A DNA stretch of 64,000 bases from contig NC_020175.2 of NCBI RefSeq assembly GCF_000224145.3, positions 1,833,231 through 1,897,230 on the forward strand. The letters are read 5' to 3'. The stretch is from Ciona intestinalis (taxonomy: Eukaryota > Chordata > Ascidiacea > Phlebobranchia > Cionidae). Shown in pieces: positions 10,088-22,222 of the stretch. The notes below the pieces were generated by a model. The model ran no database searches and was not told the DNA's origin. It saw only the letters and a list, made by a program, of their open reading frames with translations. Each line of letters opens with the position of its first letter. Within the stretch, counting starts at the first letter, position 1. The translations under genes and the position numbers were made by a program.

Positions 10088-13000
10088 CTATTTCTTATTT
10101 CGGTGTTTTTTAACATTATTTATAAGGTCAAGAATAAGGTAACGATCAAGAACTTTTGATGCAGAAATCAAACCACCAAATGCACTTCCCATAAACCCAC
10201 ATGTAAAAACGTCTTGACCTAATTAAGAAAAGTATATTATATATATATACTTATATACATACTATATAAAAAACAATTTATCTATATTTATGTGCAATTG
10301 TGCACCAATAAATGAATGCAACTTCTTTTATCATCGCCAGGCCTTTAAACAACAGTCGTTATATTACGGATGTTCATACACCTCGTGCCAGCTTAAAAGT
10401 TACCAAGTATGTTACTTTGTGGGTGATTATTTTTTTTGTAGATGTTTTCATTTTTTATGTGTGACTAACAATCTGGACAACCCATAATATTTTGGACAAC
10501 AAACTACTACAGTGTACAGGGTATCTGTTAAATCTCTACAACAATTTTAAAACTAAAAAAAAACTAGGGAGGCTTAAATCCAAATCTGCTGTAAACCATT
10601 TTATGCAAATACAGACAGTGTTTTAAGCTGCAGTAGCCACATCCATCAGTGTTTGTAATTCTCCTTGTATGGTACCCTTAAGTTGCTTTCTTTAAGGTTG
10701 GGGGCCGTTATTATAAACTGTTTGTTTATACACATGTTTACAATATTGTATCTTAACACACCTGTCATGTATAATCCTGTGATGGCTGTTTCACCTCTCA
10801 TGTCAACAATATTTCTTGTGGTAAATTTATTGAAATCGTGTCGTGCTCCATATATTTCACCATGCATGCATTTAATATAATGTTGGTGGCTTAATGGGGT
10901 TCCTCCCTCCATATGAAGAACCTGAAAATTTTTACTTTAAAATAAAATTAACAAATACAGGTTATCATGTGAGTTCTTTAATAAAATAATCAATATTAGT
11001 ATTTTTTATTAAAAGAACCAGTTTCTGAGCATTCTATATTGTTTGTAATGAGACCACTTATAAATATTTAAGAAAAAACAGAGCTGCAAAGGATTGTCAT
11101 TGGGTTAAAGTCAGACAAACCTGAAGAACTTCTGTGACAAAAAGTCACTATGACACATTATATACTTTAAAGCAGTGGTTCTTAAACTTTTTTTTATGCT
11201 TTACCCTTTTAACAAAAATGGTTATCAGAATTACCCCCAATATGTAAAATGGCACTCACTTATTAAAAAGCGAAAACAACTAATTACTTCAGTTATATTT
11301 ATTGAGACAGATGCGCTTGCTTTTTAGCAACGAGTTGTTCAATGTCTGTTGTCTGGTAAACTACTACAATTGGCACAATTTTGTCCTCTCAACTGATGAT
11401 GATTTTGATTGGTGGCGCATTTACCCTTTAAGTACGAGGAATCTACCCATAGATGTAAATTTGCCCCAGTTTAAGAAATGCTGCTTTAAAGCTTCAATTG
11501 GTTGGTTTTGAAATAACATAGGAGATATTTTGAAATAACATAGGAGATATTTTGAAATAACATAGGAGATATTCTGAAATAACATAGGAGATAGGGGGAT
11601 AGGGCCATTACCTTGCCCTCCAGATGGGGAAAATTATGCAGGACTTGATTCCACACTTGGTCAACAAATACTTTCTTAAGATTTTCATAAACATTCCCTC
11701 GTTTTTTCACACTATCTTTTTCCCAATCAGCAAACCACTTGAGGTTAGCAAATGTAACCACAACGCATGAAGATTTATCTGCACACCAGAACTGTTATGG
11801 CACTTTAAATGTAAATCATATGTTAATAATATAGAGTAGGGTTTCCTAAACTTTCAAAATCCCAGGTTTATTCATTTCTACATAGATGACGTTTGGACAA
11901 CCAACAATAACACATAAAGCAACCGACATAGTAAAATATGCATTTAATGAATCAATATCAAATAAAATGTACTTGGATATCTGCTATTCCATGAGGGGTC
12001 CTTTGCAGATGGGAATGATACAAATATGAGGGGAAACGGTTTATTTGCTGCATCTTCTCTTGATAAACTCAAGAACGTCTTCATATCCCTTTAAAAAAAT
12101 ATGAGTAAACTATGTGGTGTTAATGAAATAACATAACTAGCTTGCACTAAAATTCAATAAAAAAACAAAAAGGCATAAAAAACATTGTTGCCGACATACT
12201 AAAATATAAAAAAACAAACCACTCATATTAGACTTAACTCTATACCTTTCTGGCTCCACAGAGTTAAATACCCAATAATTTTTTGCCGGTAAATTTAAAT
12301 CTTCCTTTGTACCATCCAAACTAATCATAACTTGCAAACAACCAGTGTCTACATTAAAACTCTTTAACTTGTCCAAGAAACCTAGAAAATATTGAGTCAG
12401 CAATTCTCGTTTGGCAGAGAAACTCATTAGTAAATACCAACATATCGCTTTTTTTATACATCTTACTATAGCTAGATAGTTACCAAAGTAGGTAAATAAT
12501 AATTGATAATTTTACCACCCCATTCTTCACCCCATACCAACATAGCTGATATGATAATATAAGGAAAGTAAGATGTTAAGACCTCAAATTCTATGATAAT
12601 TGTTGTCAAACCATGATAAATTAACTACACAGAATGCCACCTGCCGGTTTGTTTACTTGTTATACAAAAAGAGTATCACTAGAGATAATAGTTATATATA
12701 TAATCGAAAAAGAAACATTGCTATTTAATAATGCATACTATATATTCAATTTTGAAAATTCTTTGTAATATTTAAAGTGTTAAGTCTTTCACAGTTTTCT
12801 TTGGTGAGAAAAGAAATTATATATATAATTTTTTTTTAGAATTAGGAAAGTTTTATTTTATAAAGAATCTGTGAAATCAAATTAATAAGATGTCCAAATT
12901 TTGTGTTTGTTACACACACACAAACATTGTGCTCCACATACCTTAAAAAAAAACAAGTTACAATTTTTTATCATTTAAGATCGGAACTAACCATATTTTA

Positions 13001-16000
13001 AACCAATCTCGCGGGGCAACAATTTTTGGTATGTGTTGTAGATACCAGCATCAGATATAATAATTGGAGCACGAATTTCAACCTCTTCGTTTAAATGTGA
13101 AACCGCAACACCTAAGCAAAGTTTAACCTGAATCTTGCAACACATTGCTAAAATATAGAATCTAGGCTCTAGTCATACATACCATACGCTGTTAACATAA
13201 GTGTCTACAACTACAGTTGCAGATCAACTTTTAGTCAATACATTTAAACTATAATGATTTTTGATTTAAACATCATTTTTTATAAACATGATGTAAAACT
13301 ACTACTTTTATACAGATGTGTAAACAAAAAACCAAATATTACAAAATAACTAGTCTAGAACTTCGAAAGTGTTTCTTTTCTGATGGAATAAAAAAGGAAG
13401 AAATAGAAATAACGATTAACCTCCTTGTTGGCTTAAACAAGATTTTTTAATCTACATTAAACCTAATAGTTGCAACAACTGGAAAGTTAAACCTCACCAC
13501 AAGCTGCATCGTTTTCAAATATGATCCGATTCACATGAGCTCTTGCAAGGACAGCACCTCCAGATCTTTCTATTCCAGGAACCATTTGAAATGCGATCTC
13601 ACTAGCACCACCATATGGATAGAAACCTCCATCACGAGAAAAGTGATTCATGAGCATCCCGTGCATCATAAGAGGTGCATCACCAGGAGGAACACCTGAA
13701 CAAACAGCAGACCTTAGAATAAATAATGTAGTTTGCATGTAAGTACATAATAGGCTGGTTTAAGTTTTAATAAATCATGATAAAAATACACCTAGGTTTT
13801 GGGCCAAGAAGAATGCAGGATATAAATATTTGTTTAAACTATAAGAATGTTATTTTGATTATGTTACAGATTTAAATTTTTCCTTTGTTTACAGGATATT
13901 TATAAAGATGACATTACCATAATCTCCAAAGCAATACGACAAGACAGTTTTCAATTCATTGTTGTCGGTCAAGCGATCCAAGAAAGTTTTCAATGAAGTT
14001 TCAATAACATAGTTAAAACTGTGAAAATAGTGTTCCTTTTGCAACATAGTATAAATCTAATCTAACTGCAACTACTTGTTGATTAGGATATATATTAATA
14101 TGGCACATTGTTTTTGAATACAAGGCCAGATACACAAAAAAGTGGAACTAAATATGATGGTCAAAACAGTAACAGCGCTAAACAAAATTCACAAAAATGT
14201 TAGCTTTGGCGTAGGAATAGGTTGTGTTATAAGAAGACAAAACTTACCTTTTCATAAACACACGGTGAAGTTTCAATTGAAAGAAGAAGTCCACCAAAAA
14301 TTTGGGGAGAATTTTAAGAACAATTAAAAAACTCGCTGATTTTTGACAAACCTGAAAGCACGGAAAATGATAGTTCGCATTGAAAATAAACAAACCAAGT
14401 TGCATAAAGCATTGTTAACACTCAAACAATAAAAATAATTAAAGGCACAGCCGTTCAATAAGTTTATAATAATATCAATAAACTCGTTCATGATATAATT
14501 GTTACTCAATGCTTCGGTTTGGTCTAGTGATCTAGTCATATTTTTTTTAATAAAAAACAAAAGCCTATTCAGCAAATGTTAACACTGTGAATTGCTGCAG
14601 ACCAACCAAATAACAAGTAAAATGATAATTACACTATAAACCTTGAAGCTTGATCTACATTTAACATATAGGAAATTAAACATAATATAAATAAAAATAG
14701 AAACAGATTATTAAAATTCTACTATATTGAACTAGAATAGATTTTATAAATCAACCTACTGTCATAATTTTATAAAATTCGCGAATGGCATTTTCATCAT
14801 CAGGGTATTGCTTTATCAGGAGTTTTTCCATTTCTTTTTTGTTTGGTTTGTAGTGAACTGTTTTTATTCCTTTTCCTGAAAAAAAAACAATATTTTCAGA
14901 TAAAAGTAATTTTAATTATAAACAATAACCGTAGATGACACATTTTTTAAACTGCATCACTTTATGCATATATATCTGTATTCAAGAAAGGGAAGAGAAT
15001 AGTTGCAGAAGGATTAAAGTTGTTATTGCCAATCTTACAGATACTGTAATACTATGTCGTATGTGATTGTCATTTCGACACAACAACACTTGTGAGTTAC
15101 TGAGTTCTGAATATTGTTTTGAAATGTATTGCTGTTTGGTGTTTAACCTTAAGATGTGACACCTTACAAATGACACAACAAAACAAACAGAATAATAATT
15201 CATGGTCAATTCTACATTGCTAAATGGCAATTACATAAATTCTGACATTAGTTTAGAAGGCTTTAATGTGATGTATAGTTTTTGATATTTAGATTTTAAT
15301 GAAGATGTTTTATAGTAAAATGGCTTTAAGCGTGAACAGGTGTAAACCTGATAAATTGTATACAATGCCAAAAATGGTAAAAATTTTTTACCATTTTTTA
15401 AATTTTGTTTCGATTTTATAATCCTGACAATCAAATTGTGACTGAAGTAAAAAGATTTCGAAATGTATCTTTCTGTTTTAAAGTTTCTTTTTCATAATAA
15501 CAAATTATTGACCTTGTTTATTAAAAAATCTTATTTATATTCAAGTATTTTGCCAGTTGCCACTATGTTGTTACCACCCTCAATAACAACAAGCCTAACG
15601 CTCTCATGTGATGCAACAAAGGTTATTGTAAATTAGTCCTATGGTTAATGATTCACATAAACAGAACACATTATGAAGAAATAATAAATCATTCTCTAAT
15701 TGATTAACTGAGGCTACTTTTTAATAAATGACTGTTATATTTCAAATATCTCCCAACACCTGAAATTGTATGATTTAACAACAAGAGGGAAAGTAATTTA
15801 ATTAAACATAGTCATTATCCAAGATGCAACAATATAGTTATCATGTTTTTAGTATACTGTACCATGAGCACGATTACGATAGGCATATGTCTACACCTTT
15901 TTTGGCAAGTCAACACACTTAATGACAATTGCTTTAACTTTTCTCCCTTTCCTTAGTTCTCCCTTTCCTTAAAAATGATTACCCACAAAAAGGTATATAT

Positions 16001-17664
16001 ATAGGTGTTTAAGGTATATGAAACTATAACAACTGCCGCGACACCAAGAGAAATTTGTTGCGTTCATTCACATTATTTCATAAATTCCCTTATTAAAATA
16101 AGAAAAGTAATGAAAGCTTTATGATCACAAATGAGGTACTGTTTGTACTTGTAGTTGTTGTGAATATATCAGACAGCATGCAATTGGGATATTCAATGAG
16201 TAGTGCTTTGTATTGTGAGTGCTACTGAATATAAAAACTTTTAGTCCAGGTTTTTAATATTATTTTACCTGGTTCAGCAAACACCACTGTATCATATTGC
16301 TCATCTAACTTCACCCATTTAAGTTTTCCATCAGTTAATAAATCAACCATGCATCTGCCCATGTCTCCCTCTGCCATGTTACCAACATAATGTATACCTA
16401 GTAGAAATAACATTTTATACATTGGCTGGGAAAAAGCTAAAAAAATGTAAACAATCACGTAAGACTGTTAAAAAAAACATTTTATACATAGGCTGGAAAA
16501 GCTGAAAAATTGTGAGAAATGGTGTAAGACTGTTGTCCTTGCAGTAATGTCACCGTACCAGGCTGAAGAAAAATTATTTTACATAGCATTATAGAAATGG
16601 GTAAAAAGGTATCAATCATAAACAAATGCTTGGACAAGTTCTGAACTTTGATTGTGTAACAAGTTTACTACTTACATTATAACGTTATACAAACTGTAAC
16701 TGACACAGTACTTTTTTTCAGAATAGGACACATGCTAAAAAAGGATAACAATAACTCTTGCTGTTTTAATATAATTATAAAACAGCTTTTTAGCAACATT
16801 ATTTTGCACACCAGATGTACCAATGTCCTATTAGATTGCCTATATCAGCACTTTGTTAAACATTTGTTTGTGTAAAATGAAACAGCACAGATTGAGTAAA
16901 ACACAAGTCATACCAATATCAAATTCACATCCTTTGCTTTTGTATGTATGAGTACATCCACCTATCCGACCATGTGACTCAAGAACCAAAACTTTCTTCC
17001 CTGATCTTGCCAGAAAACCAGCGCAGGTCAGCCCTCCCATACCACTGCCAATAACTATGGCATCCAAGTTGTTTGGTACAAGATCATGTTTAAAAGCTGG
17101 TGTAAAATAAATCTTTTAAATAAATTCATATAGCTTACTGTGTGATTTGCCGATTATTCTTATTATTTATGAATGGCTGACAGTGACAACTGAACTACCA
17201 ATAATGTACCATTGGATGGGATTTAATATTAATACCCATTGAAAGTTTTGGAAGGACACACACATTCACAGTGGTAGTTAGTGTTACTATAAGCAGACTT
17301 AATTAACTTTTTGATATATCTATAAACCCCTTAGCTTAAGTTATTAGTTTTGACGTTTGATTTTGGCTAATGAAAAGTAAAGTCTAAGGTAGTTACCAGA
17401 AACAAAAGGTAGTAACTAAAAAACAAAGAATATATATATATAGTCTATAGACTTACCTTTTTTTAAAACTGCTTTCCGTTTTTGTTTATCCGTGATCAAT
17501 GTATGTGAGGTGCATGTTCTTTCTTCAAGAAAGGGATTCTTTGATTTCGATTTGAATAAATATGCATAGAGTTTTGTAACAGCAATGTATACTACAATTG
17601 CCGCACAAATGGCTGCTACACCAGACACCATGACTGTCCTTTCTATAAAATCAAATTTATACAT
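10088..17664 (-). CDS. RETSAT: all-trans-retinol 13,14-reductase (retinol saturase), complete
   Basis: ER-membrane FAD-dependent oxidoreductase of the carotenoid-isomerase/phytoene-desaturase superfamily that saturates the 13-14 bond of all-trans-retinol. Thirteen exons: 17664-17457, 17096-16914, 16397-16269, 14875-14760, 14351-14248, 14018-13918, 13695-13498, 13111-12992, 12381-12246, 12088-11973, 11778-11612, 10921-10762, 10218-10088. The sum is 1,869 nt, 622 codons plus TAG, close to human (about 610). Seen: N-terminal membrane helix (VSGVAAICAAIVVYIAV); Rossmann dinucleotide motif AIVIGSGMGGLTCAGFLARS at about residues 82-101; RIGGCTHTY; GNMAEGDMG; PPGDAPLMMHG; YPYGGASEIAFQMV; RAPIIISDAG; LPAKNYWVF; SFPSAKDPSW; GGTPLSHQHYI; and the C-terminal FAD-family block ITGLYMTG|QDVFTCGFMG. 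All junctions keep phase. A palindromic element ends 7 bp upstream of the ATG. Introns hold SINE copies and a 22 bp tandem repeat. Confidence 0.96.
10300..10495 (-). repeat. SINE-like repeat copy in last RETSAT intron
   Basis: On the minus strand it reads GGGTTGTCCAGATTGTTAG, CACCCACAAAGTAACATAC, GCTGGCACGAGGTGTATGAA and a GATGATAAAAGAAGTTGCAT tail, the same block order as the plus-strand copies. Confidence 0.6.
11504..11600 (+). repeat. 22 bp tandem repeat, four copies
   Basis: The unit TTTGAAATAACATAGGAGATA repeats about four times with one substitution, in the RETSAT intron between exons 11 and 12, ending 12 bp below exon 11. Confidence 0.9.
15875..16075 (+). repeat. degenerate SINE-like copy in RETSAT intron
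   Basis: Contains GGCAAGTCAACACACTTAATG, CAATTGCTTTAAC, TGATTACCCACAAA and ATAACAACTGCCGCGACACC in the family order, but heavily diverged. Confidence 0.4.
16405..16535. repeat. imperfect ~70-80 bp tandem duplication
   Basis: AACATTTTATACATTGGCTGG...GTAAGACTGTT occurs twice in succession, immediately upstream (in gene orientation) of RETSAT exon 3. Confidence 0.6.
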
Positions 17665-17670
17665 TACTAG

Positions 17671-17955
17671 AAGGGGTCCCTTTAATTAGTGCATGTCCGC
17701 AGTCCGCTGAGTCCACAATATTTAGTTCACCATGTCCACTATGTCTGCTATGTCCAGAATATTCGCTATGTCCTCTATGTCCACTATGTAGTGAATATTG
17801 TGGACATAGCGGACATAATATACTTGGGATATAGTGGACAGAGCGGACACTGGACATAGTGGACACTGGACATAGTACATATTGTGGACATAGCGGACTA
17901 GTGCACATGGTAAATATTGTGGACATAGCGGCATGCACTAATTAAAGAGACCCTA
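17671..17955. mobile_element. palindromic foldback element abutting the RETSAT start
   Basis: Terminal inverted repeats: GGTCCCTTTAATTAGTGCAT on the left and its near-perfect inverse ATGCACTAATTAAAGAGACC on the right. The two halves are filled with ~10 bp TATGTCC(A/G)C words, on one strand in the left half and the opposite strand in the right half, so the whole can fold into one long hairpin. The left end lies 7 bp from the RETSAT ATG. Confidence 0.85.
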
Positions 17956-18455
17956 CTAAAAGGAGGCAAAAGAGGCGATAGCAAAATAGAAAGACAGGGA
18001 AGGGTACAACTTTTCACTTCCTAAAAGCCTGTTGACTAGGCTACTCAGTTTATTCAACAAACAACAACGAACGACCACTGGCGTAAAGTTACGACCAAGG
18101 TGATCCTAGAATACAGATATTATAGCGGCCATTTTCGATACCTTCTACTGGTACCACCATAGATACCTAAACATATAGATACGAAACTGGCGAAAAAGTT
18201 TAGACAGGTCACGCTTCAGTGAATCCGTGCAAATTTCGATTTCATAATAGTGTTGAATTGCAGTCTTGTGCATATCTCGGCAGTTTGTTGTTTATACAGA
18301 CGTACAAATATAGTATTATAAAAATAGCGCACTGCTGTATTCGTGGTTGCCCTTATGAGTGTAGGAGCAACATTTCCAAACGCCCCTATTTAAAATGTTG
18401 GGACCCGATCTGGCCAAGCATGTAGAGAAGGCACCGTAATGAACTAGCAGTGCAT
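17956..18455. other. RETSAT upstream region, no gene assigned
   Basis: Likely includes the RETSAT promoter side. An open + segment (about 18329-18423) with several Cys codons runs toward the gap but has no start, splice context or family match. Confidence 0.4.
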
Positions 18456-18505
18456 NNNNNNNNNNNNNNNNNNNNNNNNNNNNNNNNNNNNNNNNNNNNN
18501 NNNNN
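18456..18505. other. assembly gap
   Basis: 50 N, immediately followed by a palindrome-rich array, which probably caused the assembly break. Confidence 1.
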
Positions 18506-18870
18506 TTCGGAAACATAATACCATTTCAGAAACATTATTATGTTTCTAGTGTTGTATTATGTTTCGGAAACATAATACCATTTTTAGAAACATTATTATG
18601 TTTCTAGTGTATCGAAACTGTTCAGTTTTAAAAATGCGAAAAAATATGCTCTTTGTTGCCACCTAGTGACATTTTTTTGTACTTAAGTTTCGGAAACATT
18701 ATGTATTAATTTTGCTAAAATCTTATGTTTCTGGATTTTGTTTCGGAAACATAATTCAACAGAGGTATTAGGTTTCCATTCCAGGGATTATGTTTCTGGA
18801 TTATGTTTCTAGAAACTTTATCTTTGAATTAGAAACATTATACACGCCTGAGAAACGAAAATAGAAACAT
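18506..18870. repeat. array of GAAACATAAT / ATTATGTTTC palindromic words
   Basis: More than a dozen direct and inverted occurrences of (A)GAAACATAAT or ATTATGTTTC(T/C). The first two units are ~54 bp near-copies (18506-18560 and 18560-18615), each able to fold on itself. Later units are progressively diverged. No ORF. Confidence 0.85.
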
Positions 18871-18989
18871 AATACCGACTCCCTATGCTTAAGTATAGGG
18901 TGAACAATTCCCGACGGACGGGTCTTCGTTTGTAAGATAACCACACACTCGTGCGGGCTTGACGAAAGGCGCATGCGACATAGCTACTG

Positions 18990-18997
18990 TGACGTCA
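18990..18997. promoter_or_regulatory. full palindromic CRE-like site
   Basis: TGACGTCA in a locally GC-richer patch (18960-19050). It is the CREB/ATF consensus. No transcript start can be tied to it here, so function is inference. Confidence 0.35.
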
Positions 18998-19130
18998 CTC
19001 GCCAGGCAATCGGATTCGACCGTTTCTCATTACACGGACTCGCCGAACGCGCGTAATTTTAATTTGTCTCATCCCTACGTAATTCTGAATACGTTTACGT
19101 TTGTATGAGCGTTTACAAAGCACATATTTA

Positions 19131-19187
19131 AAGGGTTGCAAACCGAAAACAAAGGGTTGCAAACCGAAAACAAAGGGTTGCAAACCG
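19131..19187 (+). repeat. 21 bp tandem repeat, about 2.7 copies
   Basis: The unit GGGTTGCAAACCGAAAACAAA repeats in tandem. The third copy is cut after GCAAACC and followed by a T run. Confidence 0.95.
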
Positions 19188-19524
19188 TTTTTTTTTTTCG
19201 CGCCTACCGGCGCGAAGACTTCCTTTTTTTCTGTTTTTTTGCAACCTTAACGTTTAGTAAAACTTTACGCCTATGCGAACGACATCACGCTGCAGAAAAC
19301 TACTTTCAATAACAATATCAACTAAGTATTAAATGGCTGGTATAGTCGCCTGACTGCACCAGACAGCAACTCGATGGGCTTATTTAGCGAGCAACATGTA
19401 CACAAATACAAGAGCGAGAAGAATTATTTTACACCAATGCAAAGTTTCAGCATTAGTGGTAACATACCATAACATAACATAACACAAGGGCAAAGTCTAT
19501 CGCTCTCGTCAAAATTAGTATATT

Positions 19525-19570
19525 AACAAGAGAGCAAAGCTCTAATGGATGGGCACGTATAATTTAAACA
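19525..19570 (+). repeat. short dispersed repeat, family C
   Basis: AACAAGAGAGCAAAGCTCTAATG, then ATGGGCACGTATAA. A second copy at 23984-24022 has the same layout with GATC in place of GAGC. The core is a small palindrome around AAAG. Confidence 0.55.
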
Positions 19571-20392
19571 CAGATAGATGATATCAGCCAAGGAAATAAC
19601 ATCGCCCTACTATATATATATAAACACATGGTTTCAATAAATGCTTAATGAATAATTACAAAACTAAATTAATCAAAGTATTGTTGAATGATTACCACAG
19701 CCAACACAAAGAACATTACTCAAAATAAATTTTGACAAAATGTAAAAGTTTACCAAGCAAAATATTAAGTAATTTTTTATCTTTCATTGCATTTTAAACA
19801 GAGTTACAGGCTTTGTATGTTTTATTATTTAAGTGGAATGTATTAAGATCATCATACCCTACCAAACAAAATATAACATACTTTAATAATTGGTCCAATT
19901 ATCAAATACAGCGGCTCATATTTTCTCCCAATTTTCAAAACAATTGTGAGATAATGTGTTATGGGCCACATTTTACAGGTCATCACAAATTTTAACCTGC
20001 TGTTAAGTGTCTAACCTATAGAAACAATCAGGCTCAAACCATAGGCCTACTCTATTCATACAATTCAATGAAGTTTATTTATGTTTAGTTTGCGTGTACG
20101 GACGATTAAACTAGTTTCATAGCTTCATAAAACAACCTTGAATATTTCGTACAGTTTGATTTTGTCTCATAAAACTAGTTTTAGTTTTGTAAAAAAACAC
20201 TGAGATATAGCCTAAGCATAAAGAAAATAGGCACGGGTCAATATGACTTTAATTTCAGATAAAAAAAAACAACAAAAAATATCGGTTTAACGTTATATAT
20301 GTGAAGTTTACATGGCAAAAAACCAGCACAGCCTGTTAAACTCGGTAGGTTAACTACAAGTTGCAGAATACTGCCAATGTAAATATATTTCA

Positions 20393-21160
20393 ATTTGGAG
20401 TCCCATCTTCCCCCACATTGTAGTTTTGTATGTTTTCATTGTCAAACTTTAAAATATTTACTATTAATTTAGTAATTTATACCTCAAGGTGTTTTTAACT
20501 ACAAGATACTGATATAATAAAAAGATAATATTTTGAAAATATATTCGAAATTTGGTCATTTGCACTTGGTGATAATTTATAAGAGGTGGCTTGTGCCAAA
20601 TACAGAGTAGTAATACCCAATTTGTAACAAAAATAAAAACTTTATCAACAGTTATTATCAATTTTCTGTTATTACAAGTTCATATACATTTGTAGGATAC
20701 AATATTTATCCACTGAAGTTCGAACAATACCCATAGATGTTCAAACAATACGAATTGTTATGCAATAATATAATGTATAGATAACATGTTAAAAAACTAT
20801 AGCAGTAGGGCTGAAAAGAATGTTTAGACTTAATTTTCAAAGCGTACAGTAATATTTCGTGTTATTTACGTATATTCCCATTTATAAATACACTTAATAA
20901 TCAGAATTAACAATGATTTTAAACTGTCCCATCTTATCCTTGTGTGTGTTTTCGAATTTGTAAAATTTCAATTGTTGTGCGGATCGCTAAATAACTCCTC
21001 TTTTTTTGTGTGTTTTATTATATTTTATTAAATTGTTGTCAATTTATAAAGGAATGATAGTACTAATTCGTGGTATTACCCAAAAACCCTCCTCTATTTT
21101 GATTTTGGAAATATTTGGCAATATGTGCTCAAGAGTCCGATCTTCCCCCATTGTACTATA
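20393..21160 (+). mobile_element. long family A element
   Basis: Starts near GGAGTCCCATCTTCCCCCAC and ends TCTTCCCCCATTGTACTATA. Interior words (TTGCACTTGGTGATAATTTAT, GGTGGCTTGTGCCAAATACA, CGCTAAATAACTCCTC) match the element filling CMAS intron 2. No long ORF. Confidence 0.6.
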
Positions 21161-21345
21161 GTAGGGCGGGGGAAGATGGGACACCTATTTATTCTATTTT
21201 CTCTTCCCATTCGGTAGTAAACAAAGACATTCAAAAACTTATAAAACCGTATCCTCACGACTCCCATAGACCTTTTTAATTGTTTAAAACACGATCAGGA
21301 TATTTATATATTATGTGCTGCTAATGGTGTCCTATCTCCCACATA
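21159..21345 (+). mobile_element. MITE-like element, family A, directly abutting the previous one
   Basis: Begins TAGTAGGGCGGGGGAAGATG, has the full conserved interior (ACCGTATCCTCACGACTCCC, TTGTTTAAAACACGATCAGG) and ends in a decayed GTGTCCTATCTCCCACAT. It shares the TA boundary with the element ending at 21160. Confidence 0.75.
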
Positions 21346-21392
21346 CCGAAGTTTTTGACGAAATTTTATCCTACGAAATCTGCATGAGGACC

Positions 21393-21956
21393 NNNNNNNN
21401 NNNNNNNNNNNNNNNNNNNNNNNNNNNNNNNNNNNNNNNNNNNNNNNNNNNNNNNNNNNNNNNNNNNNNNNNNNNNNNNNNNNNNNNNNNNNNNNNNNNN
21501 NNNNNNNNNNNNNNNNNNNNNNNNNNNNNNNNNNNNNNNNNNNNNNNNNNNNNNNNNNNNNNNNNNNNNNNNNNNNNNNNNNNNNNNNNNNNNNNNNNNN
21601 NNNNNNNNNNNNNNNNNNNNNNNNNNNNNNNNNNNNNNNNNNNNNNNNNNNNNNNNNNNNNNNNNNNNNNNNNNNNNNNNNNNNNNNNNNNNNNNNNNNN
21701 NNNNNNNNNNNNNNNNNNNNNNNNNNNNNNNNNNNNNNNNNNNNNNNNNNNNNNNNNNNNNNNNNNNNNNNNNNNNNNNNNNNNNNNNNNNNNNNNNNNN
21801 NNNNNNNNNNNNNNNNNNNNNNNNNNNNNNNNNNNNNNNNNNNNNNNNNNNNNNNNNNNNNNNNNNNNNNNNNNNNNNNNNNNNNNNNNNNNNNNNNNNN
21901 NNNNNNNNNNNNNNNNNNNNNNNNNNNNNNNNNNNNNNNNNNNNNNNNNNNNNNNN
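21393..21956. other. assembly gap
   Basis: 564 N inside or beside a probable retrotransposon fragment. Confidence 1.
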
Positions 21957-22222
21957 AAGCAGGTCCCTTTTCGTTCTGATATGCCTTCTAGCTTTGTTGT
22001 TGAAAACTTTATTTTATCCAACAAATCCCATATTCCTTCACGGTTTAAGAGAGTAGCCGTTCTGAATGAGATACAATGTGGTCTAAGCTTAATTCTGCTT
22101 GTTGGCCTGGTCACTAAGTCTTGGCTTACCGCAGTGGCATAGGAGCGTCCGCTCTCCATGCTGTCCTGAGACGAATGTGACTTTGATGACCAGTTATTAG
22201 ATGCTAGCTCTCTTTTTTTCAC
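21957..22222 (-). mobile_element. probable non-LTR retrotransposon ORF1, N-terminal fragment running into gap
   Basis: ATG at 22222 opens an 88-codon frame with no stop before the gap: MKKRELASNNWSSKS, Ser-rich, then TSRIKLRPHCISFRTATLLN and GIWDLLDKIKFSTTKLEGIS. The pattern of a Ser-rich leader followed by an RRM-like β-α-β segment resembles ORF1 leaders of LINE-type elements. This is inference by style, not by a named match. No introns are visible and no reverse transcriptase is present in the window. Confidence 0.45.

Noticed and set aside
17657..17938. Open frames rich in Cys-Pro or Ser-Val repeats on the minus strand
   Set aside because: Translations of the TATGTCC-word foldback element; repetitive DNA, not protein.
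18995..19183. Open frame starting with QPFVFGL repeats
   Set aside because: Product of the 21 bp tandem repeat (19131-19187) with no supporting context.
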